A stretch of 64,000 nt of DNA from Heyndrickxia sporothermodurans (GCA_018333075.1 BORH01000002.1:248001-312000), one strand, 5' to 3'; positions 18,234 through 28,750 are shown, counted from the stretch's first letter. The notes: a model not told the origin generated them from the sequence alone. Program-made: numbers and translations.

Positions 18234-19463
18234 TTGAAGTTCCATTTATGGGATGTTAATTTAAAAATTCGTTTCATCGGAGAGACTTTGTTTAACCTAT
18301 TTTATTGGATGTACTTTCCTTTTATAACAGTCTATTTCGCTAAATCTCTAGGAAATCATACGGCAGGAATATTAATGACGATTCCTCCGGTAATAAGTAT
18401 TTTAGGTAGCATGGTTGGAGGAGATTTAGCAGATAAATTAGGACGTCGTCCTATCATGCTTGTCGGAGCTTTCTTTCAAACAATCATGTTTGCCATCTTT
18501 GCCTTCTCAAGTTCCCACTGGGTTAATTACCTAGCATTTATCGGCATTAGCTTTGGTAAAGCACTTTATAGACCTGCTAGTGATGCAATGGTAGCTGATC
18601 TTGTACCTGAAACAGAACGTCGTCAAGTTTTTGCCACTTTTATAACTGGAAATAATATTGGTGCTGTATTAGGGCCAGCATTTGGTGCGTTTTTTTTCTT
18701 TCATTATAAAAGTGCATTGCTATGGACTTGTTCCATCATTTTGTTCGTTTACTCGATAATCATATATCTGAAGATTCACGAAAGCATCCCTAATACACAA
18801 AAAAAGGTAAACAAAATATCGGTAACGATAAAAGAGCAAATAAGAGGTTATGGAATAATATTTCGAGATAAAATCTTTGTTTTATATATACTCGCAGGTG
18901 TGTTTTCTACCATTACAATTATGCAATTAGACTTGTATTTAGCCATTTATGTTACCAACTATGTCCCCTCTCAGCCGCTGTTAAATTTGAATAATTGGTC
19001 GTTTATTCTAAAGAGTACAGAAGTTTTAGGTTGGATACTTGGTTTGAATGGTCTATTGTTTGTTTTCTGTGTATTACCAGTAACAAAATGGTTAAAGGGC
19101 TGGAACGATCGGGATGTTTTCATCCTTTCATCTATTTTAGCCGGATTTGGAATGTTTGCCGTCGGACTAACTACCAATATTCGGTTATTATTCGTACTTA
19201 CTATTATTTTTACACTTGGTGAAATTATCCGATCCCCTGTTACAAATAATTTTGTAAGTAGCTATGCTCCAGAGAATGCTAGAGGTCAATACATGGCAGC
19301 TTCAAGTTTACAATTTACGATTGGCAGGTTTTTTGCACCAATTACTGTTTTTGTATCCGCTTGGCTTCCACCAATCGCCGTTTTTAGCGTCATACTCCTA
19401 TGTGCATTCATCAGTATTATTCTCTATAACAAACTTTTTAAAGTCTACAAACCTATTAAATAA
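18234..19463 (+). CDS. MFS transporter (DHA1-like, probable efflux)
   Basis: This 409-residue protein has about 12 membrane segments. The MFS loop 2-3 signature is present (GGDLADKLGRRPIML), as is a loop motif near DLVPETERRQVFATF. That pattern is usual for proton-driven drug or metabolite exporters; the substrate cannot be read from sequence. Translation starts at TTG 18234 behind AAGGAGGG. It is monocistronic, with a GC palindrome upstream and a terminator downstream. Confidence 0.8.
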   Translation: MKFHLWDVNLKIRFIGETLFNLFYWMYFPFITVYFAKSLGNHTAGILMTIPPVISILGSMVGGDLADKLGRRPIMLVGAFFQTIMFAIFAFSSSHWVNYLAFIGISFGKALYRPASDAMVADLVPETERRQVFATFITGNNIGAVLGPAFGAFFFFHYKSALLWTCSIILFVYSIIIYLKIHESIPNTQKKVNKISVTIKEQIRGYGIIFRDKIFVLYILAGVFSTITIMQLDLYLAIYVTNYVPSQPLLNLNNWSFILKSTEVLGWILGLNGLLFVFCVLPVTKWLKGWNDRDVFILSSILAGFGMFAVGLTTNIRLLFVLTIIFTLGEIIRSPVTNNFVSSYAPENARGQYMAASSLQFTIGRFFAPITVFVSAWLPPIAVFSVILLCAFISIILYNKLFKVYKPIK

Positions 19464-19474
19464 TTTAATTTGCC

Positions 19475-19511
19475 TAGCTACTAATCTATTTAGATCAGTA
19501 GCTATTTTTTT
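19475..19511 (+). terminator. terminator of the MFS gene
   Basis: TAGCTACTAATCTA pairs with TAGATCAGTAGCTA (one mismatch), followed by TTTTTTT. Confidence 0.85.
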
Positions 19512-19758
19512 GTAAATAAATTCATACATTTCTTCATTCTTCCCTTTGATTTCAAATTTTGGGTTAAAAAATTTGATTCACCTTTTTCAACAACCTTGAA
19601 TCTAACCCATAATTATTGACATTAGGATAAAAATCCTCAAACTTTCATCCTAACCCATTTTCAAAAACAATGCTAATGAAAATAATTCATCTTTTCATTG
19701 CCCTCGGATCTTTCTTGAAAAATTCGTGACAAATTTGACTGAAAATTCATGAACAATT

Positions 19759-19805
19759 TGTGAAGTAAATCACATTTTGATGTTTTTATTAATAAAAGAT
19801 ATTAA
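19759..19805 (+). promoter_or_regulatory. qox promoter with FNR/CRP-type box
   Basis: TGTGAAGTAAATCACA (19759-19774) is a perfect FNR-type dyad (TGTGA-n6-TCACA). TTGATG (19777-19782), 17 bases and TATTAA (19800-19805) follow as the -35 and -10. The box centre lies about 41-46 bases before the expected start, where a class II activator would sit. Oxygen-responsive control of the terminal oxidase is inferred. Confidence 0.6.
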
Positions 19806-19871
19806 GATAGTGACGATAAAAGTTTACCAATTAAAGAATTCATTTGAATGCTATTGGAAAGGAGTATCATT

Positions 19872-20795
19872 ATGAAAATAAAATGGGCTTTACTTACAGT
19901 AATTTTTACTATTATTACTGTGCTTACGGGCTGTGAACCATTAATGGTTCTAGATCCAAAAGGGCCTCAAGCTAAAACGCAAGCCGATGACATAATGCTA
20001 TCAATTTTAATTATGTCATTTATTGTTATCGTCGTATTTGGACTGTTAATCTACATGTTAGTAAAATTCCGTGCTTCCAAACAAAGCAAGGATTATGAGC
20101 CTCCACACATTGAAGGTAATCCTATAGTTGAAACCATTTGTGTAGGAGTTCCAATATTAATTGTTATTTTTCTATCGATCATGTCAGTTAAATCTAACTA
20201 TGAAGTTGAAGCAACACCTAAAGGATATGAAAATCAAAAACCATTAGTTATTTATGCTTCTTCCTCAAATTGGAAATGGCATTTTAGTTATCCAGAAGAA
20301 AATATTGAAACAGTTAACTACGTATATATTCCTACTGATCGCCCAATTGAATTTAAGCTTTACTCATACGGGCCAATTACAAGCTTTTGGATTCCTCAAC
20401 TAGGTGGTCAGAAATACGCAATGAGTGACATGATTACAACATTACACTTAGCTGCCGATGTTTCTGGTGAATTTATGGGACGAAATGCGAACTTCAGTGG
20501 TAAAGGATTTGCTGAAAATACATTTAATGTAAAAGCAATGACTGAAGCTAAATTTGATGAGTGGGTAAAAGATGTTAAAAAGACAGCTAAACCTCTTACG
20601 GAAAAGAAATTTAATGAGTTATTAAAGCCAGGGCATGTTGGGCAATCCACTTATAATGGAACACATTTGGAATTTTCGCCAGCACCTGAGGGTGAACATG
20701 CTGGGCATCACCATGGCTCTAGTAAATCAAATGACAATAAAGATCATCACCAAATGTCTAACGATTCCCATAACGAATCGGAACACAATCATTAA
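19872..20795 (+). CDS. qoxA: quinol oxidase aa3 subunit II (QoxA)
   Basis: A lipoprotein signal (LTGC) and two membrane segments precede a periplasm-facing cupredoxin domain (SSNWKWHFSYPEENIETVNY). The CuA cysteine pair is absent, so electrons come from menaquinol and not cytochrome c. The C-terminal 33 residues are extraordinary: nine histidines with Asp, Ser and Asn, a possible metal-binding tail. The frame opens at 19848, but AAAGGAG fits ATG 19872 (307 residues). It is the first gene of qoxABCD; subunit I starts 85 bases downstream. Confidence 0.92.
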   Translation: MKIKWALLTVIFTIITVLTGCEPLMVLDPKGPQAKTQADDIMLSILIMSFIVIVVFGLLIYMLVKFRASKQSKDYEPPHIEGNPIVETICVGVPILIVIFLSIMSVKSNYEVEATPKGYENQKPLVIYASSSNWKWHFSYPEENIETVNYVYIPTDRPIEFKLYSYGPITSFWIPQLGGQKYAMSDMITTLHLAADVSGEFMGRNANFSGKGFAENTFNVKAMTEAKFDEWVKDVKKTAKPLTEKKFNELLKPGHVGQSTYNGTHLEFSPAPEGEHAGHHHGSSKSNDNKDHHQMSNDSHNESEHNH

Positions 20796-20880
20796 TTATT
20801 TTCATATTTTAACTACGAATGCTTTATAGATTATTAGTTTAGAAACTATCAATTTAATTTTCCGAAAGGAGTCACATAGC

Positions 20881-22830
20881 ATGGATTTTTTTAATAGATT
20901 TGCCATCCCCCATCCAAGTTTAGCAATATACGCATCCATGGTTGCCATCGGTATTACTGTTATTGGGATCATCGTAGGCTTAACTTATTTTAAAAAATGG
21001 GGTTATCTTTGGCGGGAATGGTTAACAACTGTAGACCATAAACGGATTGGTATTATGTATTTAATATCTGCCTTACTAATGCTATTCCGTGGTGGCGCTG
21101 ACGCCCTTATGATGCGTGCGCAACTTTCCATGCCCGATAACAAGTTGTTAGATGCGCAACATTATAATGAAATTTTCACTACGCACGGGATCGTTATGAT
21201 CATCTTTATGGCTATGCCATTTATTATGGCTTTAATGAATTTCGTTGTGCCATTACAAATTGGAGCTCGAGACGTAGCATTTCCACGTTTAAATGCATTA
21301 AGCTTCTGGTTATTCTTTATGGGGGCAATGCTATTAAATATTTCATTCGTCATTGGCGGTTCTCCAGATGCAGGCTGGACATCCTATTTTCCACTTGCAG
21401 GTACGGAATTCAGTAAATCTGTAGGGTCTAACTATTACATGATTGCTATTCAAATAGCTGGTCTTGGTACTTTAATGACGGGTATAAATTTTATCACGAC
21501 CATTCTCAAAATGAGAGCACCTGGGATGACATTAATGAAAATGCCAATGTTCACATGGTCATCCTTAATCACTAATGCCATTATCGTTTTTGCATTCCCT
21601 GTATTAACTGTATTGTTATTAATGGGAACTATGGATCGATTATTTGCAACAAATTTCTTTACTACAACAAATGGTGGTATGGATATGCTTTGGGCAAATC
21701 TATTCTGGGTTTGGGGACATCCTGAAGTGTATATTTTAATACTACCGGCATTCGGTATTTATAGTGAAATTATCTCAACCTTTGCACGCCGTAATCTATA
21801 TGGTTATAAATCGATGGTTGCATCAATGGTTATTATCTCTCTTCTCTCATTCTTAGTATGGGCACACCATTTCTTTACAATGGGACAGGGAGCATTAGCG
21901 AACAGTATCTTCTCCATTACAACTATGGCGATTGCCGTTCCGACAGGAGTTAAGATCTTTAACTGGTTATTCACGCTTTGGAAAGGAAAAATTGTTGTTA
22001 CAACGCCGATGCTATATTCATTATTATTCCTTCCGATTTTTACAATTGGTGGGGTAACCGGGGTTATGCTTGGGATGTCAGCAGCTGATTATCAATACCA
22101 TAATACGATGTTTTTAGTTGCTCATTTCCACATGGTTATTATCCCAGGTGTAGTATTCGCTATGCTTGCTGGTCTAACCTATTATTGGCCAAAAATGTTT
22201 GGCTTTATGCTTAATGAAAGAATCGGAAAATTAACAGCATGGATTATTGGAATTAGTACTCTTGTAGCATTCATGCCAATGTTTTTCAGTGGTTTAGATG
22301 GTCAAGCTCGTCGTATGTACACTTACTCTGCATCTACTGGATTTGGGCCATTGAATATGATTTCCTTTGTTGGGGCTCTTGGTCTCGCTATAGGTTTCAT
22401 ATTAATTGTTTACAATATTTACTACAGTACTCGTTATGCATCAAGAGATATTGGCTCAGATCCTTGGGATGCACGTTCACTTGAATGGGCAACACATACA
22501 CCTGTTCCTGAATACAATTTTGCAATTGTGCCACAGGTTCAATCTAGTGAAGCATTCTGGGATTCAAAGAAAAACGGGCATCAACTTTTCAAAGGTAAAA
22601 TTGAAAAGATTCACATGCCAAATAATACCGGTGCTCCATTTATTATGAGTTGCATCTTCTTTGTATGGGGCTTTTCATTTGTATTCAGCATTTGGATACC
22701 ATTAATCCTTACAACTATTGGTATCTTTGCTTGTATGGCACATCGTTCATTTCAAAAGGATCATGGCCGTTATATTAGTGTTGAAGAAGTTAATGAAACT
22801 GAACAAAAATTGGGAGGTACTAGAATATGA
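20881..22830 (+). CDS. qoxB: quinol oxidase aa3 subunit I (QoxB)
   Basis: The catalytic subunit of the haem-copper oxidase reduces O2 and pumps protons. All ligands are present: His102 and His417 for haem a, His415 for haem a3, His280 with cross-linked Tyr284 (WGHPEVY) and His329-His330 for CuB. At 649 residues with about 14-15 membrane segments it has the usual length of QoxB. The ribosome site is AAAGGAG before ATG 20881. It overlaps qoxC by four bases. Confidence 0.95.
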   Translation: MDFFNRFAIPHPSLAIYASMVAIGITVIGIIVGLTYFKKWGYLWREWLTTVDHKRIGIMYLISALLMLFRGGADALMMRAQLSMPDNKLLDAQHYNEIFTTHGIVMIIFMAMPFIMALMNFVVPLQIGARDVAFPRLNALSFWLFFMGAMLLNISFVIGGSPDAGWTSYFPLAGTEFSKSVGSNYYMIAIQIAGLGTLMTGINFITTILKMRAPGMTLMKMPMFTWSSLITNAIIVFAFPVLTVLLLMGTMDRLFATNFFTTTNGGMDMLWANLFWVWGHPEVYILILPAFGIYSEIISTFARRNLYGYKSMVASMVIISLLSFLVWAHHFFTMGQGALANSIFSITTMAIAVPTGVKIFNWLFTLWKGKIVVTTPMLYSLLFLPIFTIGGVTGVMLGMSAADYQYHNTMFLVAHFHMVIIPGVVFAMLAGLTYYWPKMFGFMLNERIGKLTAWIIGISTLVAFMPMFFSGLDGQARRMYTYSASTGFGPLNMISFVGALGLAIGFILIVYNIYYSTRYASRDIGSDPWDARSLEWATHTPVPEYNFAIVPQVQSSEAFWDSKKNGHQLFKGKIEKIHMPNNTGAPFIMSCIFFVWGFSFVFSIWIPLILTTIGIFACMAHRSFQKDHGRYISVEEVNETEQKLGGTRI

Positions 22831-23423
22831 AAATAGATCACTCGCTCCCTCTTGAATATAGTACAGAAGAAAACCGTTTAAAAATCTTAGGGTTTTGGAT
22901 TTTTTTAGGAGCTGAAGTAATGCTTTTTGCAACACTTTTTGCCTCCTACTTCACATTATTTAATCGTACAGGTTCTGGACCAAGTGGTGCTGAAATTTTT
23001 GAAATCACACCCGTTTTAATTGAAACCATTTTGCTTTTAACAAGTAGTTTTACGATTGGTCTTGGAATCCATGCTATGCGTATTAGCAATAAGAAAGCTA
23101 TGCTAGCTTTCTTAGCAGTTACGCTATTGCTAGGCCTAGGATTTTTAGGATTTGAAATTTATGAATTTGTTCATTATATTCACATTGGAGCTGGCTTACA
23201 AACTAGTGCATTTACAGCAATACTATTAACAACATTAGGAACACATGGAGCACATGTTACATTTGGCTTGTTCTGGGGATTGTCCATCTTCTTACAAATA
23301 AAAAAGGATGGTTTCACTCCTGAAACAGCAAATAAATCATTCATTTTCTCGCTGTACTGGCATTTTCTAGATGTTGTTTGGATCTTCATCTTCAGCTTCA
23401 TCTACTTGAAAGGAATGATGTAA
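22827..23423 (+). CDS. qoxC: quinol oxidase aa3 subunit III (QoxC)
   Basis: This 198-residue subunit has five membrane segments and the subunit III signatures [34 protein letters not shown] and [13 protein letters not shown]. It stabilises subunit I in the membrane complex. The ATGA overlap with qoxB and the one-base overlap with qoxD show tight coupling. Confidence 0.95.
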   Translation: MKIDHSLPLEYSTEENRLKILGFWIFLGAEVMLFATLFASYFTLFNRTGSGPSGAEIFEITPVLIETILLLTSSFTIGLGIHAMRISNKKAMLAFLAVTLLLGLGFLGFEIYEFVHYIHIGAGLQTSAFTAILLTTLGTHGAHVTFGLFWGLSIFLQIKKDGFTPETANKSFIFSLYWHFLDVVWIFIFSFIYLKGMM

Positions 23424-23710
23424 TGATGAAAGAATTATTCCCTCTTAAACAAGTAATGGGCTTCGTGTTTTCACTAATCCTAACTGCAGTGGCACTTGCT
23501 GTTTACTTCTTTAACATGTCATTTGCAGTAGGAATGACCGTTCTGCTTGTTACAGCATTCATACAAGCTGCTGTTCAATTGGTGGTATTTATGCACGCAG
23601 GCGAAACAGAAGATAAAAAGCCAATCTATATAAACATTTATTATGGTGTATTTATTGCACTTGTGACTATCTTCGGTACCCTACTTTGTATGATCTGGGG
23701 GTATATTTAA
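23423..23710 (+). CDS. qoxD: quinol oxidase aa3 subunit IV (QoxD)
   Basis: A 95-residue protein with three membrane segments and the subunit IV pattern (AFIQAAVQLVVFMHAGE). The frame is open from 23378, inside qoxC, but AAAGGA points to ATG 23423, which overlaps the qoxC stop (TAATG). It is the last gene of the operon and is followed by a strong terminator. Confidence 0.93.
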   Translation: MMKELFPLKQVMGFVFSLILTAVALAVYFFNMSFAVGMTVLLVTAFIQAAVQLVVFMHAGETEDKKPIYINIYYGVFIALVTIFGTLLCMIWGYI

Positions 23711-23714
23711 CAAA

Positions 23715-23750
23715 AACAAAAAGAGCGTCTCTCATGACGCTCTTTTTGTT
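23715..23750 (+). terminator. terminator of qoxABCD
   Basis: AACAAAAAGAGCGTC and GACGCTCTTTTTGTT form a perfect 15-bp stem five bases after qoxD. It is symmetrical enough to work on both strands and so also separates the convergent small membrane protein gene. Confidence 0.9.
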
Positions 23751-23774
23751 AACGATAATTTTTAAAGGCTTCCT

Positions 23775-24026
23775 TTAATGAGTTTTATTTAATGAAGAAG
23801 CCATTTCCTTTCGACTATCTATCTTTTTCAGCATTTCTTCCGTTGCTGAAAAGAATACTCCCATAAGAAATATAAAAACAGCACCCATTACTGTACCAAT
23901 ACCAATTGGAGTTAAAATACTGTTATTCGTTTGCATAAATCCAACAAGAAAAATAATAATACCCATTGCAAGCACCGTGCCACCAACATACTTAACAGCA
24001 TTTAATACCTTTACATTAGATTCCAT
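23775..24026 (-). CDS. small two-span membrane protein, unknown
   Basis: Two hydrophobic helices (YVGGTVLAMGIIIFLVGF and IGTVMGAVFIFLMGVFF) precede a charged cytoplasmic tail (SATEEMLKKIDSRKE). The frame is open from TTG 24059, but GGGAGG fits ATG 24026, giving 83 residues. It converges on the qox operon. I do not recognise the family. Confidence 0.6.
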   Translation of the reverse strand: MESNVKVLNAVKYVGGTVLAMGIIIFLVGFMQTNNSILTPIGIGTVMGAVFIFLMGVFFSATEEMLKKIDSRKEMASSLNKTH

Positions 24027-24222
24027 TTCACTCATCCTCCCTGTATCTATATTATTCAATTAGTTCACAATATTGTCAAACTATTTTCACCTAATTTACA
24101 TATTATTTTTTATATTCACTTGACTAATCCCCTTTCACGTATTTTTAGATAAAAAAAGAAACAATGATATTCCTCATTGTTTCCTAACACTTTATAAACC
24201 AGAAGCAGGCCAAACCTTACTA

Positions 24223-24978
24223 TTATGAATACACTTTTATGCATTCATATTTAAAACCAAGATATTGATAGTTTTGCCTTTGATACATCTCTCTAGGTGT
24301 ATCCTGGCCATCTGCAACGAGAATAACCGTTTTATTTGGGAATAGATCCATGACGAACCTTTGTAGCCTAATCCCAATTCCCCTTCTTTGGAATTCCTCT
24401 GAAACAGATAGCTGATCAATTTCCACGGTATCTTCAGAAATAATAATATCAACTGACCCTGCAGGAATTCCTTTATAGATAGCAAGAACTTGCATTATGT
24501 TCTCGCTAATGAAGTTGCGTTTGTGTAAGCCTACCTTTTGGTTTGCGAATTGTTCCCCATACTCTTTATCAAATGAATATTGTAACTTTAAGAAAGCTTC
24601 AAAATTTTCGTCTGATACTGGTAATATTTTGATATTCGGGTCATTCACCACGTGAGGGAATTGATGTGGTTGGATCGTATATAACTCATTATAGCCATAC
24701 AAATAACCATCATTATTTAAGTATTCAATTAGTTCCTCCGTTAGCTCCTGATTTTCCATAAAAGTAAATTTCACATGATTTTGACCATTTTTCCTATGAA
24801 ACTCAGTTAAATAATTAACAGCTTTTTGAAATACATCCAACGAAGGCATCTTTTTAAACTCAATAAAATTACTATCATATCGAACAAGCATTTCTGGATA
24901 ATGAAAATGCTTGAACGTTTCATCCTCAAAAACTACATTTCCAAGTGTATAAATATTATTGAAAGTTATATTTTCCAT
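24223..24978 (-). CDS. GNAT-family N-acetyltransferase
   Basis: The C-terminal third holds the GNAT core: VEIDQLSVSEEFQRRGIGIR with the acetyl-CoA pyrophosphate loop (RRGIGI), then a beta strand (KTVILVADGQDTPREMYQRQ) and YLGFKYECIKVYS. The N-terminal half is another alpha/beta segment of the kind found in two-domain GNATs. AGGAG with 7-base spacing selects ATG 24978 (251 residues) over the longer frame. The substrate is unknown and the gene stands alone. Confidence 0.75.
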   Translation of the reverse strand: MENITFNNIYTLGNVVFEDETFKHFHYPEMLVRYDSNFIEFKKMPSLDVFQKAVNYLTEFHRKNGQNHVKFTFMENQELTEELIEYLNNDGYLYGYNELYTIQPHQFPHVVNDPNIKILPVSDENFEAFLKLQYSFDKEYGEQFANQKVGLHKRNFISENIMQVLAIYKGIPAGSVDIIISEDTVEIDQLSVSEEFQRRGIGIRLQRFVMDLFPNKTVILVADGQDTPREMYQRQNYQYLGFKYECIKVYS

Positions 24979-25315
24979 ACCTTTTCTCCTAAAAAATGAT
25001 TTTGATATTTTCATAAATTAAAAATCAAACAATTTCATTATAATAAAAGATCATATTTTTTAAAATTTTTATTAATTGATACACAACATTATCCATTAAT
25101 AGACATTCTATAAACTAATCCCTTATCAATAAAAGTGATTCTTTGTGAAAAATAAATCTTCTTCAGAATGAAGTCTAAATTCGTAAACTGTATCCTTTAC
25201 TTTCATACATTTTATTTAAACACATAAAAGGAAATAATGCAGGAAAAATCAAATAAATATACTTAGGGCCATATGTTGCTTGAAGATTCGTTTTAACAAA
25301 GAAAGGAGCAGAGTG
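24979..25315. other. intergenic, no gene seen
   Basis: AT-rich divergent promoter region between the acetyltransferase and DinB-like genes. No repeat or structured element was recognised. Confidence 0.5.
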
Positions 25316-25840
25316 ATGATTTTTAATTTCAATGAAGCGATTGAGGTTTTAGAGCGTACACCACAGTCTTTGGAATATTTTTTTTCTGGTTTGTCTCATG
25401 GATGGTTACAATGTAATGAAGGTGAAGGGACCTGGAATGCTACTGAAGTAATTGAACATCTCATTGAAGCAGAGAAAAACAACTGGATTCCTCGTTTAGA
25501 ATTTATTCTTCAGGAACGTGAAAATAAACCATTTCCCGAATTTGATCGTTTTGCTCACTTAAATAAAGGAGTTGAAAAATCAATTGAAGAAACGGTACAA
25601 GAATTTAAAACAATTAGATCACAAAATATTACCAAGCTCAAATCTCTTATAGAATCTGAACAGCATTTAGAAATAACTGGTTCACATCCAGCGTTTGGAG
25701 TAGTGAAATTAAGAGAATTGATTTCGACATGGGTCGTTCATGATTTAACACATATTGCCCAAATTGTAAGAGTCATGGCCAAGAGGTACCGCACTGAGGT
25801 TGGTCCATGGATTGAATATTTAAGTATATTAAAAGATTAA
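25316..25840 (+). CDS. DinB-family putative metal-dependent enzyme
   Basis: This four-helix DinB-like protein (174 residues) has the expected histidine positions: [14 protein letters not shown] in helix 2 and [10 protein letters not shown] in the last helix, the three-His metal site typical of the family. Members include thiol-dependent transferases; many respond to stress, but the reaction here is unknown. AAAGGAG fits ATG 25316; a frame from TTG 25280 is too long. Confidence 0.8.
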   Translation: MIFNFNEAIEVLERTPQSLEYFFSGLSHGWLQCNEGEGTWNATEVIEHLIEAEKNNWIPRLEFILQERENKPFPEFDRFAHLNKGVEKSIEETVQEFKTIRSQNITKLKSLIESEQHLEITGSHPAFGVVKLRELISTWVVHDLTHIAQIVRVMAKRYRTEVGPWIEYLSILKD

Positions 25841-25860
25841 AAGATTCATTAAAGGTAAAT

Positions 25861-25885
25861 GGCGAAGGAAAAAGTTTCCTTCGCC
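25861..25885. terminator. hairpin between convergent genes
   Basis: GGCGAAGGAAA-AAG-TTTCCTTCGCC is a perfect 11-bp stem between the DinB-like gene and the convergent DUF1646 gene. No U-run follows on the plus strand, so termination is likely but not certain. Confidence 0.6.
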
Positions 25886-25926
25886 TATAAATATAGCACT
25901 CTGTATTAATCTATATTCAATTTACT

Positions 25927-26994
25927 TTACCCAAATAATAGAATGACAACAAAATAAACAACCATAGCGGCTAAGCCTACAGGTACAGCAATACGCGCAT
26001 ACTGAAGACTAGTAATTTTAAGTTTTCCTGCAGAAATAATATTTGGGATATTGCCCGGAATTAGCATTCCTCCACTAACAATAAGTCCCAATAATAGTGC
26101 TTTAATGGTAGACTCATTCATTACTGGACTTACTTCAGCAGCAGCCAATGTAGCATTATCTAATATTGCGGAAATAATGTTAATCCAATACATGATGTAC
26201 GGATGCAAGTCTAATAAGTATTTTTCAATAAACGGTTGAAATCCTGCACCTAAAAAGGTTAATGCCATGACGAATAGATAAATTTTCAAGCTGCGAATAA
26301 TAATTTCTGCATAAGATTCTTTCTGAGTTGAAAAATCAATTTCTTGTTCTTTCTTTAATTCAGCAGCGGATGCTATTTCAGATTTTGCTAATAGTACAGC
26401 GGATTCTTCTCTAGACTTGACCATAAATGCCGCCAACACTCCAAAAGCTACAACGCCTGGAATGACATATACACCGATAGATTTCAATAAGTAAAAGAAG
26501 CTTTCATCTAGTTTACTAACCACAATTGTAGAAAGTGGTTCTCCAATTGGTGTCAGTACTGCTCCCATCCCTATTGCAAAGCACGCCAAAACAACTAAAC
26601 GAATTTCTGATTTTCTATCAATCTTTAATACACTTACTACAGCAACAAGTATGATTGCAGCAATAATAGCAGTAATTACACTTGAAATTAACCCAAGAAT
26701 GATCACAAATAACGCAATAAACAATCGATATGGAATAGCTTTGCTTATCCCTAGTATTCCCTTTTCAATGGGTTCCTGGAACCAACGAAACAAGAGTCCT
26801 GCAACGAGAACAGCCAATGTAATATTAATCGGATGAATCAATGCCTCGTTTACGAGATCCCAATCTAACGTTTTACTTACCAATACAGATAAAACCCCCA
26901 TAATAAACAAGAACACTTCTAAATTCCTCTCAACCATCTTTGTGAATGGCAATAATAGCACAAGCACTAATATGATTGACAAACCAATAATCAT
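25927..26994 (-). CDS. DUF1646 family cation transporter
   Basis: A polytopic membrane protein (355 residues, about 9-10 spans) of the DUF1646 group, related to the ArsB/NhaD ion-transporter superfamily and thought to move Na+ or another cation. Visible landmarks are ITAIIAAIILVAVV, IGMGAVLTPIGEPLSTIVV and, near the end, ISAILDNATLAAAEV with GGMLIPGNIPNIISAGKL, the repeated half-sites of this fold. A GGGAGG site precedes ATG 26994. It has a structured leader ending in a terminator-like hairpin, so its expression is probably riboswitch-controlled. Confidence 0.8.
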   Translation of the reverse strand: MIIGLSIILVLVLLLPFTKMVERNLEVFLFIMGVLSVLVSKTLDWDLVNEALIHPINITLAVLVAGLLFRWFQEPIEKGILGISKAIPYRLFIALFVIILGLISSVITAIIAAIILVAVVSVLKIDRKSEIRLVVLACFAIGMGAVLTPIGEPLSTIVVSKLDESFFYLLKSIGVYVIPGVVAFGVLAAFMVKSREESAVLLAKSEIASAAELKKEQEIDFSTQKESYAEIIIRSLKIYLFVMALTFLGAGFQPFIEKYLLDLHPYIMYWINIISAILDNATLAAAEVSPVMNESTIKALLLGLIVSGGMLIPGNIPNIISAGKLKITSLQYARIAVPVGLAAMVVYFVVILLFG

Positions 26995-27036
26995 TAATTA
27001 AATTCCTCCCTATTTCTATCTTTTTTCATGATAATA

Positions 27037-27092
27037 TAAAAAAGCCTGTCTCTAAGGGACATACGTATCCCTTGGTGACAGACTCCTCCAAT
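27037..27092 (-). promoter_or_regulatory. structured leader / candidate Na+ (DUF1646-type) riboswitch with terminator
   Basis: On the minus strand, 43 bases before the DUF1646 start, AGTCTGTC...GACAGGCT closes a stem. Inside it lie an internal loop and an inner hairpin AAGGGA-TACGTATG-TCCCTT. TTTTTT follows at once. The upstream gene already has its own terminator (27367-27389), so this one lies in the leader. DUF1646 genes are the namesake of a riboswitch class reported to sense Na+. The structure is seen; the class is inferred from the gene and not verified against the consensus. Confidence 0.5.
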
Positions 27093-27366
27093 AAATTAAA
27101 TAGTATTCAGTTTTCATACTTTAAGTAAAAAAACAAAATCAACTGTTTTTAGTTTATCACATAGTAAAGAAAATTTGCAACAGCTACCCATCAGAAATTT
27201 CAGATTATTAAAACTATCATTTCAAATATTGGACTTTAATCTATCATCTCTCAAGAATACTCAAAACTCTCATTTTATGATATTACCTTTTGCATCATCC
27301 CATTTTTATCATAAAGAAAATGAAAGTACTAAGTTAGGTCCCATTCACTAATTTTAATAATGAGAA

Positions 27367-27389
27367 AGCCCTCTTTCAAGTAGAGGGCT
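27367..27389 (-). terminator. terminator of sstT
   Basis: AGCCCTCT and AGAGGGCT form an 8-bp stem with TTCTCATT after it on the minus strand, 7 bases past the sstT stop. Confidence 0.75.
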
Positions 27390-27395
27390 GCTTCA

Positions 27396-28634
27396 TTAAA
27401 CCGCTTGTTCCGTATCTATTCTTTTACCTTCTTTACGACGCTTCCTGATATCAGCTGCTGCAGTGAAAAGGACATCAGTTGAAGAGTTAAGTGCCGTTTC
27501 ACAAGAATCCTGTAAAACACCGACAATAAATCCTACTCCCACAACTGTCATAGCAACATCGTTTGGAATTCCGAATAAGCTACATGCTAGCGGGATTAAT
27601 AATAAGGAGCCACCCGCTACACCTGAAGCACCACAAGCACATATAGCTGACAGCACACTTAGAATAATAGCTGTTGGAATATCCACTTGAATATTAAGAG
27701 TATGAACAGCAGCTAATGTTAAAACAGAAATTGTAACTGCTGCACCCGCCATATTGATCGTTGCTCCTAATGGAATAGATACAGAATACGTATCCTTATC
27801 CAAACCTAGTTTTTCACATAATCTCATATTTACTGGAATATTTGCAGCAGAGCTCCGTGTAAAGAATGCTGTAATACCACTTTCCCTTAAACACTTGAAT
27901 ACTAGTGGATAAGGATTTTGTCCTATACAAACGAAAACGATGATTGGATTAACAACAATTGCGACAAAGATCATACAACCAATTAATACAGCAAGTAAGC
28001 TACCGTAACTTAATAAAGATTTAAGACCATTTGTCGTAATAGATTCAATAACTAAACCCATAATACCTAATGGAGCAAGTTTAATTACCCACGTTACTAT
28101 TTTAGATACTGCATCTGAAACATTTGAAATCACCGTTTTTGTCGTTTCTGAGGCATTTTTTAAAGCGATGCCAAGAAGAATTGCCCAAGATAATATACCG
28201 ATATAGTTTGCATTGAAAATAGCTTTCACAGGGTTATCTACCACATCCATAAGCAGTTTTTTCAGAACTTCAACAATACCGCCAGGAGCAGTAAAGTCTT
28301 CATTGCCTGCTGCTAGCTTTAAGCTTACTGGAAAAATAAAACTTGCAATAACTGCTATAAGCCCGGCTAGAAATGTTCCTAAAAGATAAAGGACAACTAT
28401 AGATTTCATATTCGTTTTTTGTCCACTCTTATGTTGTGCAATCGCAGACATGACTAAGAAAAATACTAGTAATGGTGCAATGGCCTTTAGCGCACCGACA
28501 AATAAAGAGCCTAATATAACGAAAGGTTTAGCTACCGATGGAATGGCTACTGCTAAAATGATGCCAATAATTAACCCAATACATATTTGTTTTACTAGAC
28601 TTAAATGATTCCATTTTTTCAAAAAGCTCACCAT
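27396..28634 (-). CDS. sstT: serine/threonine:Na+ symporter SstT
   Basis: A 412-residue DAACS-family transporter that imports L-serine and L-threonine with Na+. Diagnostic stretches are [14 protein letters not shown] (the serine-rich hairpin), [16 protein letters not shown] (the NMxGA substrate/Na+ site) and [20 protein letters not shown] with [21 protein letters not shown] 28634 follows a GGGGGG site. It is monocistronic: a good promoter lies about 115 bases upstream and a terminator downstream. Na+-coupled transport fits its Na+-transporter-like neighbour, but they are separate units. Confidence 0.9.
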   Translation of the reverse strand: MVSFLKKWNHLSLVKQICIGLIIGIILAVAIPSVAKPFVILGSLFVGALKAIAPLLVFFLVMSAIAQHKSGQKTNMKSIVVLYLLGTFLAGLIAVIASFIFPVSLKLAAGNEDFTAPGGIVEVLKKLLMDVVDNPVKAIFNANYIGILSWAILLGIALKNASETTKTVISNVSDAVSKIVTWVIKLAPLGIMGLVIESITTNGLKSLLSYGSLLAVLIGCMIFVAIVVNPIIVFVCIGQNPYPLVFKCLRESGITAFFTRSSAANIPVNMRLCEKLGLDKDTYSVSIPLGATINMAGAAVTISVLTLAAVHTLNIQVDIPTAIILSVLSAICACGASGVAGGSLLLIPLACSLFGIPNDVAMTVVGVGFIVGVLQDSCETALNSSTDVLFTAAADIRKRRKEGKRIDTEQAV

Positions 28635-28750
28635 AATAGTTTCCCCCCTGTTGTCTTAAATGAAATACAAGATTCTCTATTCCAGCTACGAATGAAAAAT
28701 GATTAGCATTAAACACTATTTTCAAAGAAACTAGTATTTGAATTATTAGT

